The notes beneath the pieces are model-generated. The model worked only from the letters and a program-made list of their open reading frames with translations. It was not told the origin of the DNA and did not search any database. The translations under genes and the position numbers were made by a program. Shown here in pieces: positions 17,816 through 26,200 of a stretch of DNA of 27,295 nt (position 1 is the stretch's first letter; each line of letters starts with the position of its first letter). Source of the stretch: an uncultured Bacteroidota bacterium (GTDB lineage Bacteria; Bacteroidota; Bacteroidia; Flavobacteriales; UA16); the NCBI GenBank assembly GCA_902535565.1, contig CACAUH010000012.1, positions 1 to 27,295 on the forward strand, given 5' to 3'.

Positions 17816-17824
17816 GCGAAAGTA
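17816..17824 (-). promoter_or_regulatory. TAnnTTCGC element upstream of rimP
   Basis: On the minus strand the sequence is TACTTTCGC, 80 bases upstream of the rimP ATG and 29 bases upstream of the hairpin. It matches the element found ahead of three other genes here and is one base from the Bacteroidota -7 consensus TAnnTTTG. If it is the promoter, the leader contains the whole terminator hairpin. No convincing -33 box was seen. Confidence 0.4.
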
Positions 17825-17849
17825 GTCAAAATCCGGTGGACTCGGGTCT

Positions 17850-17878
17850 TTTGTGCTAATCTCGGGACTCCATCTTTG
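17850..17878 (+). promoter_or_regulatory. Candidate promoter for the AlbA_2 gene
   Basis: TTTG at 17850-17853 is followed after 17 bases by CATCTTTG at 17871-17878, one mismatch from TAnnTTTG. This fits the flavobacterial -33/-7 arrangement (TTG, 17-23 bases, TAnnTTTG). Transcription would start near the ATG at 17883 or ahead of the in-frame ATG at 17901. The match is weak and unproven. Confidence 0.3.
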
Positions 17879-17882
17879 CAGC

Positions 17883-18647
17883 ATGTCGCACGTCCTTCGA
17901 ATGATCGCGGAAGGGGAGCACCAGCAACAGGACTTCAAGACGCGCATAGACGACAGCCGGAAAATCGCCCGTACGTTGGTCGCATTTGCCAATGCAGACG
18001 GTGGAAGGCTGCTCATCGGGGTCAAGGACAACGGCACGGTGAGTGGTGTCAGGGTGGATGAAGAGTTGCATATGGTTGAGGCCGCAGCACAGATGTACTG
18101 TAGGCCCGCAGTGGAATTTCGGACGCAGGTGTGGAAGGCAGATGTCAGGAGCGTGCTCGAAATTGTTGTGGAGCCGTCTCGTCAAAGGCCACACCGTTGC
18201 GAGGCAGAGGAGGACCGATGGGAAGCTTATTTGAGGTTGGAAGATGAGAACATCCGGGTTAACCCCGTTTTGTCTCGTTGCTGGGACCACGGTTTCAGGA
18301 CAGATCGGCCGGCCTTTGAATATGATCGTCATGTGGGCCGTTTGTTTCGTACTTGGCGAAAGGGAAAGCTGCTGGGTTTTCGACAAATTGTTCGAACCGT
18401 TCGAAGGCCACCCCAGGCCACTGAGGACCTGTTGGCCTTGCTTGTTGGCTGGGGCATTGTTGAAATGGTGTTGGGCGATCGCAATTTCATGTACGGCCTG
18501 GCCGATGAGCAGGCGTTGGAAAACCTCGAGACAAAGGGCCCGGTATTGTTTGATATGTCCGTCTTGCCTCCGACGCCGAAGGTGAGGCGTTTGAAGCCGA
18601 GAGGGCCTCGCCTGGTTGACCCTCGTGCTTTGCCTCCTGATGTTTGA
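17883..18647 (+). CDS. AlbA_2 (Schlafen-type) putative DNA/RNA-binding domain protein
   Basis: The product is 254 residues from the ATG at 17883; an ATG at 17901 (MIAEGEHQQQDFK) is an equally reasonable start. The N-terminal half has EGEHQQQDFKTRI, then DSRKIARTLVAFANADGGRL and LIGVKDNGTVSGV, the hallmark of AlbA_2 domains often annotated as ATP-binding or RNA-binding. It continues with EAAAQMYCRPAVEF and a central strand ending EIVVEPSRQRPH. The C-terminal 110 residues are basic and contain LFRTWRKGKLLGFRQIVRTV, perhaps a helix-turn-helix, and end in a Pro/Arg-rich tail. Related stand-alone proteins occur widely in Bacteroidota and their role is unknown. It diverges from rimP over 147 bases and ends 56 bases before the porZ-like gene. 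Confidence 0.8.
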   Translation: MSHVLRMIAEGEHQQQDFKTRIDDSRKIARTLVAFANADGGRLLIGVKDNGTVSGVRVDEELHMVEAAAQMYCRPAVEFRTQVWKADVRSVLEIVVEPSRQRPHRCEAEEDRWEAYLRLEDENIRVNPVLSRCWDHGFRTDRPAFEYDRHVGRLFRTWRKGKLLGFRQIVRTVRRPPQATEDLLALLVGWGIVEMVLGDRNFMYGLADEQALENLETKGPVLFDMSVLPPTPKVRRLKPRGPRLVDPRALPPDV

Positions 18648-18703
18648 CCTTCGCACACAATAAATAGACCTTGCGATTGGTTTCGATGACGCATTCACAC
18701 GCC

Positions 18704-21079
18704 ATGTCCCATTCTTTAAATCGGTGCGGTGGCCCTTTGGCTCTTTTGTATTTCGTCCTGTGCATTGGATGGACAGCGCAGGCTCAGATTGCGACCGGAA
18801 CGTGGCGTGATCATCCCAACTTCACACGGTGCAAGGATGTTGCTGTGTCAGCGGACCTGGCCTTGGTGGCAGCGGAAACTGCGGTCTTTGCGCTTGTCCT
18901 TGATGATGAGGGCCGTCCAACTGGGGAGATTCAGCGCTTCGGGAAAGCAGAGGGGTTGAGTCGGGCCGATATCAGCATTGTGGCCTTGGCAGATCAACTG
19001 AAGTGGGCGATTGTGGCCTACACTGAGGGCACCTTTGATTTGGTCCGCATTGACTCGGATGGTGCTTTGGGAGATGTGGTGCCTGTCACCGATTTGTCTG
19101 AAGCGGATTTGCTGGGGAGCAAGGAGCCCCATCGTTTGGTTGTAGAGGGTGAGCGGCTTCTGCTTTGCACTGACATAGGTGTCGTGGAATACGACCTCAT
19201 CGCGTTGGAAGTCCGCGACACATGGAAACTGGAGTCGGCTGGGGAGGCCCTGCCGGTTCGTTCGGTTGCCATGAGTGGCGGAAAGTGGTGGGCGGCAACC
19301 GGTTCGGGGTTGTGGTCTGCTCCGTTGGGCTCTCCTTTTCCTGGAAACCCCGCAACATGGACGGAGTCTGGGCTGCAGGGGGCCGACCTTATTGACTTGT
19401 TGGCATTGGAAGGCGGCGGCCTTGTGAGTGCGGAGCGAAGGGAAGGGCCAGATGCAGTGTGGAAGCGCGACCTCACGGGAAACTGGACGGAAGCTTCTGT
19501 GGGCTTGGAGGAGGAGTGGCGCCGTCTTGCTTCGGATGGAGATCGATTCTGGGCATCGAGCCCTTTTGGACTTGTCCAATGGGAAGCGGATGGTCAAGCT
19601 GGACCGGTGAGGTCTGAAGCGGGCAATGTCTTTTTTCAGCCCATGGGCATTGCTGCAGACGCAGGATCTGTTTGGTTGGCCAATGCGCATTCTGGCGTTC
19701 TCCGACTGGATGCCGGGGGCGACTTTTTTGATGGCCCATTGGCGCCCAATGGCCCCAAAAGCAATGCCTGCATTCGGTTGGACTCGTGGAACGAATGGCT
19801 TTGGGTGGCTTCTGGGGGAACCAACGCTGCCGGCGTTCCATTGTATCGGCAGGAGGGCTTCAGTGGTCGGAAAGGCACTTGGTGGCGTCAGATTGCTCCA
19901 CCGGCGGGAGAGGTGGGAGGCGAGGGGGTTCAAGATCCAATGGAGGTGAGCATCAATCCACTCAATCCGGAAGTGGCGGTGTTTGGCAGTTTGGAGGAGG
20001 GCCTGATTGAGGTTACTGAGAACGAGGTGACCAAGTTTTGGAATCCGAACAATTCGCCGTTGGCGTGGAACTCAAATTGGAATGTTGAGCGATGCGCTGT
20101 TCCCGCGCTTGACTTCGATCGGCAGGGCAACTTGTGGTTGGCTAATGAGGGCACCGAATTCCCATTGAAAATGTTGGATGCGGATGGGGAGTGGCATGTC
20201 TTCTCATTGGAGGGACTTGGAACGGACACCCGGTTCACGAGGATCTTGGCCACACAAGCCGGGCAGGTATGGATGGCCTTGGGTGATGGTCAGGGTTTGG
20301 CGGTATTGGCCACAGGCGATACGCCAAATGATGCTTCAGATGATGATTTCCGGATTCTCGGACAAGGGGAGGGGCAAGGGGGGCTTCCCAGTCCTTTTGT
20401 CTATGCGCTTGAAGAGGATCTCGACGGGGAGATTTGGGTCGGGACGCTTCAAGGCCCAGCCGTGTTCTACCAGCCGTCAGGCCTTTTTGGTGTCGACCCC
20501 ATCGATGCGCAGCAGATTCTCATCGAACAGGATGGGAACTTTCAGTTTTTGCTTGAAACGGAGACCATATTGGACATTGCATTGGATGGGGGTAACCGCA
20601 AGTGGCTGGCTACGGTGAACAGCGGAGTGTTCTTGCTCTCGCCGGATGGTCGTGAACAGGTTGCCCATTTCACCTCCGTCCAAAGTCCATTGCCTTCAAA
20701 CGAGGTCTATGATGTGGCCATCGATCAGTCGAGCGGCCTCGTTTACTTTGCTACGCCCAATGGCATAACGAGTTATCGGGGCACCGCGACCAATTTTGTT
20801 TCTGAATTGGGGAATTCTGAATTGACAGTGTTTCCCAATCCATGGCGGCCTGGAGACCCGCCGAACATCACCATTGACGGGTTGGCTTTTGGGTCCGAGG
20901 TTCACATTGTGGACGCAGCTGGGCGTTTGGTGCGCCGACTTGATGGTGCTGGTGGCCGGGTTTTCTGGGACATGATGGATGTTCATGGTCAGCCCGTTCC
21001 CGAAGGGGTTTATTTTGCTTTGGCAGGTGAGTCCGTTGGCAATTCTGGCGGGTCGGGTAAAATGGTCATCTTGCGCTGA
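18704..21079 (+). CDS. PorZ-like T9SS attachment-complex beta-propeller protein
   Basis: The product is 791 residues from the ATG at 18704; the ATG at 18686 would add six, and a TTG further up is unlikely. A signal peptide (LALLYFVLCIGWTAQAQ) is followed by IATGTWRDHPNF and a run of blade-like repeats (AEGLSRADISIVA, GLWSAPLG, QVWMALGDGQGL, DGEIWVGTLQGPAV), a two-component-regulator-type propeller. The C-terminus (LTVFPNPWRPG, then VDAAGRLVRRLDG, FWDMMDVHGQPVPEGVYF and a terminal KMVILR) is the domain kept on PorZ. In Porphyromonas gingivalis, PorZ works with PorU, PorV and PorQ on the outer membrane to process and attach T9SS cargo. The N-terminal WRDH motif and the sorting domain together favour PorZ over a generic propeller protein. 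Its stop overlaps the next start as TGATG. Confidence 0.8.
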   Translation: MSHSLNRCGGPLALLYFVLCIGWTAQAQIATGTWRDHPNFTRCKDVAVSADLALVAAETAVFALVLDDEGRPTGEIQRFGKAEGLSRADISIVALADQLKWAIVAYTEGTFDLVRIDSDGALGDVVPVTDLSEADLLGSKEPHRLVVEGERLLLCTDIGVVEYDLIALEVRDTWKLESAGEALPVRSVAMSGGKWWAATGSGLWSAPLGSPFPGNPATWTESGLQGADLIDLLALEGGGLVSAERREGPDAVWKRDLTGNWTEASVGLEEEWRRLASDGDRFWASSPFGLVQWEADGQAGPVRSEAGNVFFQPMGIAADAGSVWLANAHSGVLRLDAGGDFFDGPLAPNGPKSNACIRLDSWNEWLWVASGGTNAAGVPLYRQEGFSGRKGTWWRQIAPPAGEVGGEGVQDPMEVSINPLNPEVAVFGSLEEGLIEVTENEVTKFWNPNNSPLAWNSNWNVERCAVPALDFDRQGNLWLANEGTEFPLKMLDADGEWHVFSLEGLGTDTRFTRILATQAGQVWMALGDGQGLAVLATGDTPNDASDDDFRILGQGEGQGGLPSPFVYALEEDLDGEIWVGTLQGPAVFYQPSGLFGVDPIDAQQILIEQDGNFQFLLETETILDIALDGGNRKWLATVNSGVFLLSPDGREQVAHFTSVQSPLPSNEVYDVAIDQSSGLVYFATPNGITSYRGTATNFVSELGNSELTVFPNPWRPGDPPNITIDGLAFGSEVHIVDAAGRLVRRLDGAGGRVFWDMMDVHGQPVPEGVYFALAGESVGNSGGSGKMVILR

Positions 21080-21711
21080 TGCAACGGCAGTTGATTCTTG
21101 TTTTGGTTCTGGTGGTTTTGCCTGGACTGTGTCTGGCACAGGGAGGGGAAAGCTGGTGGAAACAGTTGTTCAAGTCAAAGCAAGAAGCACCCAAAATGCC
21201 AGTTTCTGAGGGTTTGGATTTGGTGGATCCCGTTTTGCAAGGCGCCGAATTTGAGCCGCTCCGTTCGGACACTGTCGCGGTTGAGGATGGTGGGCTGGCG
21301 TTGGATCATAACGTCGGCCATGCAGCGGGGATCGCAGGGAGTGTAATCTGGCACATTCCGGAAGCCATTTCCGCCCTGGACAGTGGACGAGTTGAGCCCA
21401 ATGCAATCCGAATTCCGGGGTATAGGGTGCAGCTTTTTATGGGAAAATTGGACACTGCTCGGAGTTTGAAACGGAGTCTTGAGGAGGCGGACAGCACCCT
21501 TTCGGTTCATTTGACTCCATATCCACCTTTGTTTGGCGTCACCCTCGGGAATTTCACCAAGGCCCTTTCTGCGCACCGCGTCCGAGAGGCTTGGAGAGGA
21601 AGGTTTCCCAATGCGCTGGTTGTTCCATTGGGCCTTCCATTGGAGGCACTCTATCCAGAGGTTGGAGCTGCGCCTTATGGCCCCCAAATGACACCTACGA
21701 ACCAAGATTGA
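21079..21711 (+). CDS. Exported SPOR-like domain protein
   Basis: The product is 210 residues. A signal peptide (residues 1-20, ending LCLAQ) has no proper lipobox, since the residue before the Cys is Leu. A low-complexity stretch follows, with an SWWKQLFKSK motif. Residues about 114-183 fit a SPOR-like fold: GYRVQLFMGKLDTARSLKRS, then TPYPPLFGVTLGNFTKALSA and a closing FPNALVVP. SPOR domains bind denuded peptidoglycan, and small Bacteroidota proteins of this shape are usually periplasmic. The ATG overlaps the porZ-like stop (TGATG), so the two are probably co-translated. Its role is not known; the link to T9SS is by position only. Confidence 0.75.
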   Translation: MQRQLILVLVLVVLPGLCLAQGGESWWKQLFKSKQEAPKMPVSEGLDLVDPVLQGAEFEPLRSDTVAVEDGGLALDHNVGHAAGIAGSVIWHIPEAISALDSGRVEPNAIRIPGYRVQLFMGKLDTARSLKRSLEEADSTLSVHLTPYPPLFGVTLGNFTKALSAHRVREAWRGRFPNALVVPLGLPLEALYPEVGAAPYGPQMTPTNQD

Positions 21712-21752
21712 AACTTCTCGCTTTGTTCGCGGCTCCATAGGCCTTTGAGCGC

Positions 21753-21761
21753 TACCTTCGC
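21753..21761 (+). promoter_or_regulatory. TAnnTTCGC element upstream of actA
   Basis: TACCTTCGC lies 23 bases before the actA ATG in a 73-base gap. It is the fourth copy of the element in this window and a candidate -7 box for the act operon. A TTTG at 21722-21725 is about 27 bases upstream, too far for the usual -33 spacing, so the assignment is tentative. Confidence 0.4.
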
Positions 21762-21784
21762 GTGCGAAAATCAAGCGGCTCAAC

Positions 21785-23203
21785 ATGTTTGGAATCTGGA
21801 GCGTGAAGGAGCGTCCCCCCTTTAAGGGAGTGGTGGCTTTCATCGTGGCAGCAGTCATGCTCAGCATCCCCTCTTCTTTGGAGGCGGGTATTTGGGATGA
21901 AGGCGACATCGAAAATGGCCAAGCCCTTTTCAATGCGAACTGTGCGTCATGTCATAAAGTGACCAACGAAGTTCTTGCTGCTCCGGGCCTCGCGGGAATT
22001 GCAGACCGCTGGGGGTCAAGCGATGAGATTTTGGTGCAGTGGATTCAAAATCCACAGGCTGCGGCTGCTACAGGAGATCCATATGTCAAATCACTTGTTG
22101 ACCGCTATGTAGGCACTTATGGGTGGATGACGGCGCAAGCAGTCAGTGCTGATGATGTAAAAGACATCATGGCCTATGTCCAAAATCCACCTGATGTGGT
22201 GGCCACGGCTGATACGGGAACAGACTGCCCGACGATTTATGACGCGATAGAAGAACAGCAGAGCACGAATGGCACCATTTGGTTTCTGATTCTGCTGACC
22301 TTGTTCCTGATTATCGCCTTGAGCGCAGCCACGGTGAGAAGAAGCTTGGAGCGCGCGGCCAAAGAGGTTGGTGATGACGATGATGCCCCATACTTCGTGC
22401 GGCTTCGGGCCTGGGCTTGGGACAACATTGCTTTTGTGAGCATTCTAGGCCTTTTCGTGGTGGCCTATTTCGTGGTGATTGGATACAAGGGCCTGATGGG
22501 CATCGGTGTTTACCAAGGCTATACCCCTGATCAACCAGTCAAGTTCATCCACAGTGTGCACGTTTGTGAAAACGAGGTCGACTGTCAATACTGTCACCAC
22601 AGTGCATACGAGAGCAAGCATGCTGGGATTCCGTCCACCAACGTTTGCATGAATTGCCACAAGGCCGTGAAGAAGGGCAGCCGATATGGTGATGTTGAGA
22701 TTGGGAAAATCTACGCGGCCATTGGCTTCGATTCTGAATCCGGAACCTACCTCGACGGGGAGGGGAACAACGGATACCAGAGCCCACAGGACGACTTCCA
22801 AGGTGAGCCGCTGAAGTGGAATAAGGTCCACAATTTGCCGGACCATGTGTTTTTCAGTCACCAGCAGCATGTTGTTGTTGGCGGCTTGGAATGCCAGAAT
22901 TGTCACGGTGACGTCGGCAAGTTTACCGTAGGGCGCATTGCCCCGGTGGAGGAGATTAATGGTCTTGTGGACGATTTCCCAGGCCTGATTGAGTTGTCAA
23001 AGCCGACCCTGACCATGGGCTGGTGCATCGAGTGTCACAATAAGGCGGAGATCAGTTTCGCCTCCTCTGGATACTATGAGGACATACACGAAAGACTGAA
23101 GGACGACCTCCGAGGAAACGAGGAGCTTCGAAAGTATCTGGAAGACGAAAAGACGACGGTGAAGGAACTCGGCGGCTGGGAATGCGCCAAGTGCCACTAC
23201 TAA
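21785..23203 (+). CDS. actA: Alternative Complex III subunit ActA, multihaem cytochrome c
   Basis: The product is 472 residues. ActA carries electrons within the quinol:electron-acceptor oxidoreductase that replaces bc1. An N-terminal membrane/signal segment (about 16-34) is followed by a monohaem cytochrome c domain with C53ASC56H57 and a likely axial Met115 (GWMTAQ). Two membrane segments follow near 164-182 and 215-233. The C-terminal part has five more sites: C267QYC270H271, C288MNC291H292, C370QNC373H374, C414IEC417H418 and C467AKC470H471. That gives six haems in total: the usual pentahaem ActA with a monohaem domain fused in front. The ATG at 21785 is the only start near the signal segment. 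actB follows after 31 bases. Confidence 0.93.
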   Translation: MFGIWSVKERPPFKGVVAFIVAAVMLSIPSSLEAGIWDEGDIENGQALFNANCASCHKVTNEVLAAPGLAGIADRWGSSDEILVQWIQNPQAAAATGDPYVKSLVDRYVGTYGWMTAQAVSADDVKDIMAYVQNPPDVVATADTGTDCPTIYDAIEEQQSTNGTIWFLILLTLFLIIALSAATVRRSLERAAKEVGDDDDAPYFVRLRAWAWDNIAFVSILGLFVVAYFVVIGYKGLMGIGVYQGYTPDQPVKFIHSVHVCENEVDCQYCHHSAYESKHAGIPSTNVCMNCHKAVKKGSRYGDVEIGKIYAAIGFDSESGTYLDGEGNNGYQSPQDDFQGEPLKWNKVHNLPDHVFFSHQQHVVVGGLECQNCHGDVGKFTVGRIAPVEEINGLVDDFPGLIELSKPTLTMGWCIECHNKAEISFASSGYYEDIHERLKDDLRGNEELRKYLEDEKTTVKELGGWECAKCHY

Positions 23204-23234
23204 TCGATGAATCACGAACAATTACACCTGTTCC

Positions 23235-26200
23235 ATGGCTGATAAGAAGACATACTGGTCTGGGTTGGAGGAGTTAGATAGAACTCCGGAGTTCGAGCGG
23301 ATGGAGGCGGAGGAGTTCCCTGCGGAACGCCCTGTGGATCAGTTCCTTTCGGACGACCGCTTGCAGCGCGCCAACACCGGTCGACGTGACTTTTTGAAGT
23401 TTATGGGCTTCTCTCTTACCGCTGCTACGCTTGCAGCGTGTGAGACGCCTGTTGTCAAATCGATACCGTACACCAACAAGCCAGAGGAAATCACCCCTGG
23501 TGTTGCCAACCATTACGCCTCGACTTATTACGACGGTCACGACTTTGTCAATGTCATGGTCAAAACCCGTGAGGGCCGTCCAATTTTTATTCGGAGCAAC
23601 GGAGAAACAGGCGTTGGTGTGGTCAATTCTAGAGTCAACAGCTCCATGATGGGCCTGTATGATGGCTCCCGTCTGATGAAGCCACAAATCGAGGGCAAAG
23701 AGAGCGATTGGGAGAGCGTCGATGGCGTCGTTTCAAAGGCTTTCGCTGGAAGCGGCAGGAAGGTGCTGCTGACCAATACTGTGTTGAGCCCTAGCATGCA
23801 ACGTGCCATTGCTGTGGCCGCTGAAACTTCAGGTTTAGAGCACATCCAACTCGATGCGGTTAGTTATGGCGCGTTGTGTGAGGCTGTGGAGGCCGATTAT
23901 GGTGTCCGGGCTTTCCCGGAGTACGAGTTTGGGGATGCAGAGTGCGTGGTCACAGTGGGTGCTGATTTCCTTGGAACATGGGGAGACAGTGTCCGATACA
24001 GCTGTGGCTGGACGTCTGGAAGGACCCCTGAGAAAGGGGCGATGTCCCGTTTGTATGCCTTTGAATCCAATATGAGTTTGACCGGCTCCAATGCGGATGT
24101 CCGCGTTCGGGTGAAGCCATCTGATTCAGGCCGTGTCTTGGCCGCTTTGTACCGGGAACTGTCCGGTGAGGGTGCTGCTGTGGAACTGGATGCAGCAATC
24201 ATGGAGGACGTGAAGCGCGCTGCCTCTGATTTGAGAAGAGCCGGCGCATCTGGTTTGGTGATTGCAAACGACAACAACCTGTCCATCCAGCGTATTGCGC
24301 TGGCAATCAATCGCCTTTTGGGTGCTGTTGGTCAGACCGTTGTGATTCCATCCCAGCCCGGGCTTTTCCAGGGGCAAGACAAGGCTTACCTCGACCTGGT
24401 CAAAGAGATGAAGTCGGGTCAAGTGTCCACGTTGGTGGTGCATGGGGTCAACCCAGCCTATCACGGACCGGATGCCACTGGCTTCCGCGAGGGCATGGCC
24501 AAGGTCAAGACGACCGTGTCCACTGCGCTTTTTGAAGACGAGACGGGTGCATTGTGCAATGTGCTGGCTCCGCGGCATCATTGGCTCGAGTCATGGGATG
24601 ACTTGATGCTCCGCCCCGGGCGTATGGACATTGTGCAGCCTACAATTCAGCCGTTGTACGATACACGGCATGGGGGCGAGAGCCTCCTTGCGTGGTCAGG
24701 TCAGCCTTTGGACTGGTACTCTTTCATGCGCCAGACCCACAATGCTGCCTATGTGTCTAACGACATGTACCGCGACAAGGCTTGGAATGAGGCTGTTCAC
24801 AATGGTGTCATGATGTTGGATGGAGAAGCCCCGTCAGCACCTGTTTTCTCAGGAGGAGATTTGACGGATGCTCTGCGCGAGGCCAACAGCCGATCGGGAA
24901 AGGGTTTCGAACTGTCCATGTACCGCAAAATCACCATGGGAACGGGTGAGCAGGCGGCAAACCCATTCCTCCAAGAGACCCCGGACCCCATCACCAAGGT
25001 GACGTGGGACAACTACATCACCATGTCTCAGGGTGACATGGTGTCCATGGGGCTGAACACATACATCGCTCAGGAGGACCCCGCTTCTGTTGTGGAAGTG
25101 AAGGCCGCGGGTCAGACGTTGCGCCTCCCGGTCATCCCGCAGCCCGGACAGGCGGACGGGACGCTTGGTATCGCCATGGGGTATGGACGGGGTGCCAACA
25201 GTGAAAACATCGGACGTGCAGCCTTCCAGGTTGGTGAGAATGGTCAGCACCTCTTGGATGGTGATGGCAATCTTGTGCCGATTGGAAAGAACGTGTTCCC
25301 CATGGCAGACCTCACATCAGGGATGCCGGACTACTCCGCGCTCGAGGTCACCATTGAGTCTACGGATGAGACCTACCCCATTGCGTGCACGCAGATGCAC
25401 CACACATACATGGGCCGGGACTCTGTGGTCAAGGAAACGGACTTCCAGTCGTATTTCGCCGAAATAGACGCGCCAAGGGGTGAGGCCAGTTGGAACAAGA
25501 CCATTGGCCTCAACGTCCATGACGACGTCAACGGAGACGGAGAAATCAACGCCCTTGACAAGAAGGCCACTGAGGAGTTCGACATGTGGCATGAACATGC
25601 CGTCGATGGAGTGGGACACCGCTGGGGCATGTCCATTGACCTGACCCATTGCATTGGTTGCTCCAGCTGCATTACGGCCTGCCATATCGAGAACAACGTC
25701 CCGATTGTTGGTAAGGATGAGGTGCGGCGCCACCGCGACATGCACTGGTTGCGTGTGGACCGATACTACAGTTCTGACTACAGCAAGGAGCGCGGATCTG
25801 AAGAGGGCGAGGGTGTAATCTCCACCTACGCCAAGATGGAGAAGCCGAGCGACAACCCGCAGACAGTACACATGCCGATGATGTGCCAGCACTGCAACCA
25901 CGCACCTTGTGAAACGGTCTGTCCGGTGGCTGCGACCACACACTCCAATGAGGGCTTCAACCAGATGACGTATAACCGTTGCATCGGCACGCGTTACTGC
26001 GCAAACAACTGCCCATATAAGGTGCGTCGATTCAATTGGTTCCACTATCCGGGATACCAGAAGTTCCAAAACTTCAACCCTGCTCAGGATGCCATTCAAC
26101 GGATGGTACTGAACCCTGACGTCGTCGTCCGCAGCCGTGGTGTAATGGAGAAGTGCAGCCTTTGTGTGCAGCGCACTCAGTCAGCCAAGCTGGAGGCCAA

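Noticed and set aside
21722..21747. TTTG plus TAGGCCTTTG as a classical -33/-7 promoter for actA
   Set aside because: The -7 part has two extra bases between TA and TTTG and the spacing to TTTG is wrong; the TACCTTCGC further down is a better candidate.
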